From Firmicutes bacterium CAG:170 (GTDB lineage: Bacteria > Bacillota > Clostridia > Oscillospirales > Oscillospiraceae): a DNA stretch of 5,303 bases. The position numbers and the translations under genes were made by a program. Below the pieces are notes generated by a model that made no database searches, was not told where the DNA came from, and was given only the letters and a program-made list of their open reading frames with translations. Below, one piece after another: positions 1 to 5,291 of this stretch; the stretch's first letter is position 1; each line of letters starts with the position of its first letter. The stretch lies in assembly GCA_000436735.1 (NCBI GenBank), contig FR887082.1, positions 1-5,303 on the forward strand, given 5' to 3'.

Positions 1-17
1 AACGGAAGCCTTCCGTT
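1..17. repeat. Perfect hairpin AACGGAA-GCC-TTCCGTT at window edge
   Basis: Seven perfect base pairs flank a three-base loop. The plus-strand continuation (CAGCAG) has no T-run; the minus-strand continuation lies outside the window. It could be a terminator of a neighbouring gene or another member of the local hairpin series. No coding sequence was supported in 1-151. Confidence 0.4.
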
Positions 18-33
18 CAGCAGATATGGCCCG

Positions 34-57
34 CGGAGCGGCGGACGCGGCGCTCCG
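34..57. repeat. Inverted repeat CGGAGCG / CGCTCCG
   Basis: CGGAGCG (34-40) and CGCTCCG (51-57) are perfect complements around a 10-base loop. The right arm lies inside repeat copy A, and the left arm extends beyond the aligned part. The matching bases of copy B would lie outside the window, so it cannot be tested here whether this stem belongs to the repeat family. Confidence 0.4.
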
Positions 58-87
58 AACCGCACCGCGCCTCCGGCGCATTCGAAA
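40..87 (+). repeat. Intergenic palindromic repeat, copy A
   Basis: This stretch aligns without gaps to the minus strand of 5303-5256 with 39 identities in 48 positions. Mismatches fall at 45-47, 54, 60-62, 73 and 82. The best-conserved core is ACCGCGCCT-C/T-CGGCGCAT (64-81), which contains a perfect hairpin GCGCC-TCC-GGCGC (67-79, loop 72-74). It lies in the non-coding stretch beyond the metG terminator. High GC, internal dyad symmetry and an intergenic position resemble REP-like dispersed elements. The family itself was not recognised. Confidence 0.6.
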
Positions 88-107
88 AGCAGCAACGGCT
101 GCATTTT
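85..107 (-). terminator. Possible second, weaker terminator hairpin
   Basis: GCAGC (89-93) and GCTGC (98-102) pair around an AACG loop and are flanked by AAAA (85-88) and TTTT (104-107), with one bulged A at 103. In the metG direction the stem is followed by TTTT. It could back up the main terminator 7 bases upstream of it. Because both sides end in a T-run, it could also serve a plus-strand transcript arriving from outside the window. Confidence 0.4.
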
Positions 108-113
108 GGATAC

Positions 114-139
114 AAAAAGCCGCCCTTGCGGGCGGCTTT
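114..139 (-). terminator. Rho-independent terminator of the gyrA-rnhA-metG unit
   Basis: Twelve bases after the metG stop, the minus strand forms GCCGCCC - GCAA - GGGCGGC (136 to 119) followed at once by TTTTT (118-114). The stem extends by three A-T pairs to ten pairs in total. This is a textbook intrinsic terminator for transcription coming out of metG. The plus-strand reading has only TTT after the stem, so action on the other strand would be weak. Confidence 0.92.
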
Positions 140-151
140 CCATTTACCTTC

Positions 152-2125
152 TCAGCAGAGCTTCGCTCCTGCGGGGATGGCGTCATCGACCATCAGCAGA
201 TGCAGCTTCTCTTCGCCCTTTTCCTTATGAACGGCGGAAATCAGCATACCGCAGGACTGGAGGCCCATCATCTTGCGCGGCGGCAGGTTGATAATCGCGA
301 CCAGCGTCTTGCCGAGCAGCTCCTCGGGCTTGTAGAACTTCGCGATGCCCGAAAGGATCTGACGGTCGGTGCCGGAGCCGTCGTCCAGCGTGAAGCGCAG
401 GAGCTTATCGGACTTCTTGACCGGCTCGCAGGCCTTGACCTTCACGGCACGGAGGTCGGACTTGCAGAACGTATCGAAATCGACGCTCTCCTGCTCGAAC
501 GGCTCGACCTCCAGCGCGGGCAGGAGGCTCTTCAGCTGCTCCTGATGCAGCTCCTCCAGCTTCGCAAGCGCCTTTTCCGCGTCCACGCGCGGGAACACGG
601 CCTCGCCCTTATGGACGGTCACGGTCGCAGGGAGCTTGCCCCAGACCTTCGCGGCGTCCCACGTCGTCACGGTCTCGTCCGCGCCGATCTGCTCGAAGAT
701 CTTCTTGCAGGAATCGGGCATGAACGGCTGGAGCAGGTCCGTGCAGATGCGGATGGACTCCAAAAGGTTATACATGACGCAGGCCAGACGCGGCATATTT
801 TCCTCGTTCTTGGCCAGCTGCCACGGCATCGTCTCGTCGATATACTTGTTCGCGCGCTGGATGCACTTGAACACCTCGTCGAGCGCGTTCTGGAACTGGA
901 ACTTCTCCATCTGCGCCTCATAGCGGTCGCGCAGACCGGTCAGCATCAGGATCAGCTGATCGTCCACATCGTCGAATTTCCGATCGGTCGGGAGCGTTCC
1001 GCCGAAGTATTTCTCGACCATCGCGGTCGTCCGCGAGACAAGGTTTCCGAGGTCGTTTGCAAGGTCGATGTTGATCGTATTGATGAGCAGCTCATTGGAG
1101 AAATTGCCGTCGGAGCCAAAGGGGAACGTGCGGAGCAGGAAGAAGCGCAGCGCATCCACGCCGAACATTTCGGCCAGCACATACGGATCGACGACATTGC
1201 CCTTGGACTTGGACATCTTGCCGCCGTCCATGACGAGCCAGCCGTGGCCGTAGACCTTCTTCGGCAGCGGCAGGTCGAGGCTCATGAGCATCGCGGGCCA
1301 GATGATGGAGTGGAAGCGGACGATCTCCTTGCCGACAAAATGCACGTCCGCCGGCCAGTACTTTTCAAGGTCGTGATATTTGTCGTTCTCAAAGCCGAGG
1401 GCCGTCATGTAGTTGAACAGCGCGTCGATCCAGACATAGACCACATGGCCCGGGTCGAAATCGACCGGCACGCCCCAGGTGAAGCTGGTGCGCGAGACGC
1501 ACAGATCCTCAAGGCCGGGATCGATGAAGTTATTGACCATTTCGTTGACGCGGGACTTCGGCTCGAGGAAGTCCGTCTCCGTCAGGAGCTTGCGCACGCG
1601 ATCGGCATACTTGGAAAGACGGAAGAAGTATGCCTCCTCCTCCGCGTCGTGGACCTCGCCGCCGCAGTCGGGGCATTTGCCGTCCACAAGCTGGCTCTCG
1701 GTCCAGAAGCTCTCGCACGGCGTGCAGTATTTGCCCTTGTAGGAGCCTTTATAGATATCGCCGTTTTCATACATCTTATGGAAGATCCTCTGAATGGCGG
1801 CGACGTGGTAATCGTCGGTCGTGCGGATGAAGCGGTCGTTGGAAATGTTCATCAGCTTCCAGAGGTCAAGCACGCCCTTCGGGCCGGTGACGATGTTATC
1901 GACGAACTGCTGCGGCGTGACGCCGGCGGCCTGCGCCTTTTCCTCGATCTTCTGGCCGTGCTCGTCGGTGCCGGTCAGGAACATGACGTCGCAGCCCTGG
2001 AGCCGCTTGTAGCGCGCCATCGCGTCGGTCGCCACCGTGCAGTAGGTATGGCCGATGTGCAGCTTTGCCGAGGGGTAATAGATCGGCGTCGTGATGTAAA
2101 ATTTCTTCTTACAGGTATCGCACAT
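152..2125 (-). CDS. metG: Methionine--tRNA ligase (MetRS) with fused C-terminal tRNA-binding domain, 657 aa
   Basis: MetRS attaches methionine to initiator and elongator tRNA-Met using ATP in the cytoplasm. Seen here: the class I signature HIGH (23-26) in the Rossmann fold; a connective-peptide zinc knuckle with Cys134-x2-Cys137 and Cys151-x2-Cys154; VYVWIDALFNY (229-239) in the second half of the catalytic fold; KMSKS (303-307); then the helical anticodon-binding domain to about 500. The C-terminal 110 residues (548-657) form a Trbp111-like OB-fold domain (VDFDTF..DLR.., GIAKFY, NLPPRKMMGLQSCGM), which in this family promotes dimerisation and tRNA binding. Length fits Gram-positive MetRS (about 650-665). 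The start is supported by AAAGAGGA, with six bases between AGAGG and ATG. The gene is last in the gyrA-rnhA unit and is closed by a terminator. No T-box can fit in the 46-base gap. Odd point: an N-terminal CDTC pair and a terminal cysteine lie outside the zinc knuckle. Confidence 0.98.
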   Translation of the reverse strand: MCDTCKKKFYITTPIYYPSAKLHIGHTYCTVATDAMARYKRLQGCDVMFLTGTDEHGQKIEEKAQAAGVTPQQFVDNIVTGPKGVLDLWKLMNISNDRFIRTTDDYHVAAIQRIFHKMYENGDIYKGSYKGKYCTPCESFWTESQLVDGKCPDCGGEVHDAEEEAYFFRLSKYADRVRKLLTETDFLEPKSRVNEMVNNFIDPGLEDLCVSRTSFTWGVPVDFDPGHVVYVWIDALFNYMTALGFENDKYHDLEKYWPADVHFVGKEIVRFHSIIWPAMLMSLDLPLPKKVYGHGWLVMDGGKMSKSKGNVVDPYVLAEMFGVDALRFFLLRTFPFGSDGNFSNELLINTINIDLANDLGNLVSRTTAMVEKYFGGTLPTDRKFDDVDDQLILMLTGLRDRYEAQMEKFQFQNALDEVFKCIQRANKYIDETMPWQLAKNEENMPRLACVMYNLLESIRICTDLLQPFMPDSCKKIFEQIGADETVTTWDAAKVWGKLPATVTVHKGEAVFPRVDAEKALAKLEELHQEQLKSLLPALEVEPFEQESVDFDTFCKSDLRAVKVKACEPVKKSDKLLRFTLDDGSGTDRQILSGIAKFYKPEELLGKTLVAIINLPPRKMMGLQSCGMLISAVHKEKGEEKLHLLMVDDAIPAGAKLC

Positions 2126-2130
2126 AGTAT

Positions 2131-2138
2131 TCCTCTTT
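2131..2138 (-). promoter_or_regulatory. Ribosome binding site of metG
   Basis: Minus-strand AAAGAGGA ends five bases before the metG ATG (six from the AGAGG core), an ideal spacing. It shows that metG is independently initiated even though it shares a transcript with rnhA, and it confirms the short N-terminal extension MCDTCKKK before the conserved FYITTPIYYP. Confidence 0.85.
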
Positions 2139-2140
2139 CC

Positions 2141-2166
2141 CGCCGCTGCCGAATGAAAGCGCGGCG
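2141..2166 (-). other. Small GC-rich inverted repeat in the rnhA-metG gap
   Basis: CGCCGC (2141-2146) and GCGGCG (2161-2166) form a perfect six-pair stem around a 14-base loop, lying between the rnhA stop and the metG ribosome binding site. There is no following T-run, so it is not an intrinsic terminator. It might act as a processing or pausing structure, but with such a short stem in GC-rich DNA this may be chance. Confidence 0.25.
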
Positions 2167-2171
2167 AAGCG

Positions 2172-2609
2172 TTATTTGAGTTTTTTCCACTCCGCTACGG
2201 CCTGCTGGTCGCAGCGGTTGTTTTTTTCGTTGGTCTCGTGGCCCTTGACCCAGTGATAGTGCATCTCGTGCTGGCTCACAAGGCCCAGCAGCATTTCCCA
2301 GAGGTCTGGATTCAGCGCGGGCTTTTTGTCGGACTTGACCCAGCCCTTCTTCCGCCAGCCCCACGCCCAGCCCTTTTCGAGCGCGTCAATGACGTATTTG
2401 GAATCGGAGTACAGCTCCACGACGCACGGCTCCTTCAGCGCCAGCAGCGCCGAAATCACGGCGGTCAGCTCCATACGGTTGTTGGTCGTCGATTCCTCGC
2501 CGCCGGAGATCATTTTCTCCGCGCCGTTATACTCGAGGATCGCCGCCCAGCCGCCGGGGCCGGGATTGCCGGAGCAGGCCCCGTCGGTGTAGATGGTGAC
2601 AGTTTTCAT
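2172..2609 (-). CDS. rnhA: Ribonuclease HI, complete, 145 aa
   Basis: Ribonuclease HI cuts the RNA strand of RNA-DNA hybrids, clearing R-loops and leftover primers in the cytoplasm with two Mg2+ ions. The protein is a compact single-domain type 1 enzyme without an N-terminal hybrid-binding domain. The full active site is visible at almost E. coli numbering: Asp9 in YTDGACSGNPGPGGW, Glu47 in NNRMEL, Asp69 in YSDSKYV, His124 in VKGHETN and Asp134 in RCDQQA. The basic, tryptophan-rich substrate handle lies at about 80-96 (GWAWGWRKKGWVKSDKKP). The ATG shares four bases with the gyrA stop (ATGA). The bases before it (GATGATCTGGT) show no clear Shine-Dalgarno sequence, so coupled re-initiation after gyrA is inferred. 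metG follows 46 bases after the TAA stop. Nothing is truncated or missing. Confidence 0.97.
   Translation of the reverse strand: MKTVTIYTDGACSGNPGPGGWAAILEYNGAEKMISGGEESTTNNRMELTAVISALLALKEPCVVELYSDSKYVIDALEKGWAWGWRKKGWVKSDKKPALNPDLWEMLLGLVSQHEMHYHWVKGHETNEKNNRCDQQAVAEWKKLK
2606..2609 (-). promoter_or_regulatory. ATGA stop-start overlap coupling rnhA to gyrA
   Basis: The gyrA stop TGA and the rnhA start ATG share bases in the string ATGA. This arrangement is a well-known signature of translational coupling, in which a terminating ribosome re-initiates at once. The absence of a strong Shine-Dalgarno sequence before rnhA supports that reading. Confidence 0.8.
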
Positions 2610-5194
2610 ACCAGATCATCGATAGAGTCGATTTTGATTTCGTTATCCGCCGCATCTGCAGGCGCTTCTGCCGGAGTCTCGTCCGGAGAAGCCTCCGCAG
2701 TGTCCTCCGCGCTGTCCTCTCTGGCGACCGGTTCGAGGGAAATGACCCGGCTGCCCTCCTCCAGACGCATCAGAATGACGCCCTGCGTATCGCGCTTGTA
2801 GATATTGATATCCGAAGCGGCCATTCGGATGAGCACGCCGCCGGATTCGATCAGCATCACGTCGTCGTCCTCGCCGACGACGGCCACGCCCGCGACCCGG
2901 CCGGTCTTGGCCGTCAGGTTATAGTTCTTGAGGCCCTTGCCGCCGCGCAGCTGCGGGCTGCGCTGGCCGTTTTCGCCGAGGCGCATATATTCTGTGATCT
3001 CGGTGCGCTTGCCGTAGCCAAGCTCGGTAACGGTCAGAAGCTGCTTTCCTTCCTCGGCAATGCCCGCGCCGACCACATAGTCGCCGTCGGACAGGGCGAT
3101 ACCGCGCACGCCCGCCGCATCGCGGCCCATAACGCGCACGTCGTTCTCGCTGAAACAGATGGCCATGCCGTCCGCCGTGGCCAGCACGATGTTCTGACTG
3201 CCGTTCGTTTTCATGACGGCGATCAGCTCGTCGCCGTCTGCCAGCGTCAGTGCGCGGATACCAGCCTTTCTGGCCGTATTGAGGCTTTCGAGCGTCACGC
3301 GCTTGACCGTGCCCTGCTTTGTGACGAACAGGAGGTTGTCCTCGTCAAATTCGCGGACGGTCAGACCCGCCGTGACCTTTTCTCCGGCCTCGAGCGGCAG
3401 GATGTTGACGATGTTCGTGCCCTTTGCCACGCGGCCGCCCTCGGGGATCTGATAGCCCTTGCGGCGATGGACGCGGCCCATATTCGTAAAGAAGAGGATG
3501 TAGTCGTGTGTCGAGGCCGAGAACACGCCCTCGACGAAGTCCTCGTCCTTGAGCGTCTGTCCCGTCACGCCGCGGCCGCCGCGCTTCTGGCTGCGGTAGG
3601 TCGCCGCCGGGACGCGCTTGATATAGCCCGCGTGAGAGAGGGTAAAGACGCACTGCTCCTCCTCGATGAGGTCCTCGATGTCGATCTCATCCTCGACGTC
3701 CTGAATTTCGGTCAGACGGTCGTCGCCGAAGCGGTCGCGGATGACGGTCAGCTCGTCCTTGAGAACGCCCTTGAGCATCGTCTCATTGGAAAGAAGCTCC
3801 CGGTAATATTCGATCCGCTTTTCCAGCTCGTCGTACTCGTTCTGGAGCTTCTCGCGCTCCAGACCCTGAAGCCGCTTGAGCTGCATGTCCAGAACGACCT
3901 GCGCCTGAATCTCGGACAGGCTGAACTTCGCCATCAGACGCTCCTTCGCGTCGTCATAGCTCTCGCGGATGGTCTTGATGACCTCGTCGATGTTCTCCTC
4001 CGCGATCAGCAGTCCTTCCAGAACATGTTGGCGCTCGAGCGCCTTTTTCAGGTCGTACTGCGTCCGGCGGGTGATGATCTCCTCCTGATAGCGGAGGTAT
4101 TCGTCGAGAATGTGGCGCAGGGAGAGGATGCGCGGCTGCGTCTGGTTGTTGACCAGCGCCAGCATCGTCACGCCGAAGGTGGTCTGCATCTGCGTCTGCG
4201 CGAACAGGCGGTTTAGCACGACCTGCGGATTGGCGTCCTTTTTCAGCTCGATGACGATGCGCATACCGTTGCGGTCGGTCTCGTCGCGGATATCGGAAAT
4301 GCCCTCCAGACGCTTGTCGCGCACCTGATCGGCCATCGCGGCAATGAGCATCCGCTTGTTGACCTGATAGGGAAGCTCCGTGACGATGATGCGCTCGCGG
4401 TTCTGGCCGTATTCCTCGAACTCCGTCCGCGCGCGGACGGTGATCTTGCCGCGGCCGGTCGCATAGGCGGCGCGGATGCCGCTGCGGCCCATGATAATGC
4501 CCTTCGTCGGGAAATCCGGGCCTTTGATGTATTCCATGAGGTCGGCAAGCTCCGCCTCGGGATTGTCGAGGATGCAGATGCAGGCGTCGATGACCTCGCG
4601 CAGGTTGTGCGGCGGGATGTTGGTCGCCATACCGACGGCAATGCCCGCCGAGCCGTTGACCAGCAGGTTCGGAAAGCGCGAGGGCAGCACGCGCGGCTCT
4701 TTTCTCGATTCGTCGAAGTTGGGATCCCAATCGACGGTGTCCTTGTCGATGTCGCGCAGCATCTCGTTGGAGAGCTTCGACATGCGCGCCTCGGTGTAAC
4801 GGTAGGCGGCAGGGGGGTCGCCATCGACGGAGCCAAAGTTGCCGTGGCCGTCCACGAGCGGATAGCGCATGGAGAAGTCCTGCGCCAGACGCACCAGCGC
4901 GTCATACACCGACTGGTCGCCGTGCGGATGATACCGGCCCAAAACGTCGCCCACGCAGGTCGCGGACTTCTTGAATGGCTTGTCCGCCGTCAGATTGTCC
5001 TCATACATTGCGTAGAGGATGCGCCGGTGGACGGGCTTGAGGCCGTCGCGGACATCCGGCAGCGCACGGCCGACGATGACCGACATCGCATAGTCGATGT
5101 AGGAGCTTTTCATCTCATGGACAAGCTCGGACTCCACGATGGTCTGATCCGGGAACAAAATGTCCTCGGGCTTGTAGTCTTTCTTATGTGCCAT
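2606..5194 (-). CDS. gyrA: DNA gyrase subunit A (GyrA), complete, 862 aa
   Basis: GyrA is the DNA-cleaving and DNA-wrapping subunit of the cytoplasmic A2B2 gyrase, which introduces negative supercoils using ATP hydrolysed by GyrB. Seen here: the N-terminal breakage-reunion domain (about residues 30-500) with the quinolone-region motif HPHGDQSVYD (89-98), the catalytic Arg132-Tyr133 in YRYTEARM, and AGIAVGMATNIPPHN (183-197), whose Ile185 matches the DNA-intercalating Ile174 of E. coli. A charged coiled-coil stretch spans about 365-480. The GyrA box QKRGGRG (536-542) opens the beta-pinwheel DNA-wrapping domain and separates this protein from ParC. A second box-like QLRGGKG lies at 748-754. The last 38 residues form an acidic Ala/Pro-rich tail. 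The start is supported by AAAAGGAG 11 bases upstream, and the length is normal. Odd point: Gln94 occupies the E. coli Ser83 quinolone-contact position. The stop overlaps the rnhA start. Identity is essentially certain. Confidence 0.98.
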   Translation of the reverse strand: MAHKKDYKPEDILFPDQTIVESELVHEMKSSYIDYAMSVIVGRALPDVRDGLKPVHRRILYAMYEDNLTADKPFKKSATCVGDVLGRYHPHGDQSVYDALVRLAQDFSMRYPLVDGHGNFGSVDGDPPAAYRYTEARMSKLSNEMLRDIDKDTVDWDPNFDESRKEPRVLPSRFPNLLVNGSAGIAVGMATNIPPHNLREVIDACICILDNPEAELADLMEYIKGPDFPTKGIIMGRSGIRAAYATGRGKITVRARTEFEEYGQNRERIIVTELPYQVNKRMLIAAMADQVRDKRLEGISDIRDETDRNGMRIVIELKKDANPQVVLNRLFAQTQMQTTFGVTMLALVNNQTQPRILSLRHILDEYLRYQEEIITRRTQYDLKKALERQHVLEGLLIAEENIDEVIKTIRESYDDAKERLMAKFSLSEIQAQVVLDMQLKRLQGLEREKLQNEYDELEKRIEYYRELLSNETMLKGVLKDELTVIRDRFGDDRLTEIQDVEDEIDIEDLIEEEQCVFTLSHAGYIKRVPAATYRSQKRGGRGVTGQTLKDEDFVEGVFSASTHDYILFFTNMGRVHRRKGYQIPEGGRVAKGTNIVNILPLEAGEKVTAGLTVREFDEDNLLFVTKQGTVKRVTLESLNTARKAGIRALTLADGDELIAVMKTNGSQNIVLATADGMAICFSENDVRVMGRDAAGVRGIALSDGDYVVGAGIAEEGKQLLTVTELGYGKRTEITEYMRLGENGQRSPQLRGGKGLKNYNLTAKTGRVAGVAVVGEDDDVMLIESGGVLIRMAASDINIYKRDTQGVILMRLEEGSRVISLEPVAREDSAEDTAEASPDETPAEAPADAADNEIKIDSIDDLV

Positions 5195-5205
5195 AGGTTT
5201 ATAGT

Positions 5206-5213
5206 CTCCTTTT
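5206..5213 (-). promoter_or_regulatory. Ribosome binding site of gyrA
   Basis: Minus-strand AAAAGGAG lies 11 bases before the gyrA ATG. That spacing is somewhat longer than the usual 5-9 but acceptable. It fixes the start codon, since no other ATG nearby has such a match. The same bases take part in a potential masking hairpin (5206-5226). Confidence 0.85.
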
Positions 5214-5226
5214 CAAAGGATAGGAG
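5206..5226 (-). promoter_or_regulatory. Leader hairpin that can pair with the gyrA Shine-Dalgarno sequence
   Basis: Read on the mRNA strand, two pyrimidine stretches just upstream can each pair with the Shine-Dalgarno sequence. TCCTT (5220-5216) pairs with AAGGA (5211-5207) across a TGAA loop, and CTCCT (5226-5222) pairs with AGGAG (5210-5206) across an 11-base loop. The two stems compete for the same bases. The complementarity is seen directly; a role in controlling gyrA translation is inferred. Five-pair stems in this composition can also arise by chance. Confidence 0.4.
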
Positions 5227-5240
5227 TTTGCTTTGTTTTT

Positions 5241-5291
5241 TGCGCCGAAGGCCCATTTCGGATGCGCCGAAGGCGCGGTGGAATTCGGCGC
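5241..5291 (-). repeat. Tandem 12-base repeats and nested dyads in the gyrA upstream region
   Basis: TGCGCCGAAGGC occurs twice on the plus strand, at 5241-5252 and 5263-5274, 22 bases apart. Its arm TTCGGCGC recurs in inverted form at 5284-5291, so on the mRNA strand GCGCCGAA (5291-5284) can pair with either TTCGGCGC (5271-5264) or TTCGGCGC (5249-5242). With the latter pairing, the small GCGCC-TTC-GGCGC hairpin is nested inside an eight-pair outer stem. On the minus strand the structure is followed by an A-run, not a T-run, so it is not an intrinsic terminator for that strand. Confidence 0.55.

Noticed and set aside
26..2179. Plus-strand open frame of 717 codons covering all of metG
   Set aside because: Its codons are exactly register-aligned with metG on the other strand. 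In that register stops arise only where metG uses TTA, CTA or TCA, which this GC-rich genome avoids. The translation is Leu/Arg/His-rich with no domain, while metG has all catalytic motifs.
2238..2801. Plus-strand open frame of 187 codons over rnhA and the gyrA 3' end
   Set aside because: It is register-aligned with rnhA, has no recognisable domain, and lies over a gene with a complete RNase HI active site.
3467..4216. Plus-strand open frame of 249 codons inside gyrA
   Set aside because: It has the same register-aligned antisense artefact; it overlies the conserved GyrA coiled coil and shows no motif of its own.
4913..4915. Acquired fluoroquinolone-resistance mutation in gyrA
   Set aside because: The glutamine codon differs from the usual Ser/Thr codons by two or more bases and sits in an otherwise regular motif, so an inherited lineage variant is more likely. 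It is kept only as a finding about natural sensitivity.
5195..5240. Promoter candidates before gyrA, such as TATAAA (minus strand, 5202-5197) or TTGAAA
   Set aside because: TATAAA lies between the Shine-Dalgarno sequence and the start codon, and TTGAAA has no -10 partner at proper spacing. No convincing pair was found, so the promoter may lie outside the window.
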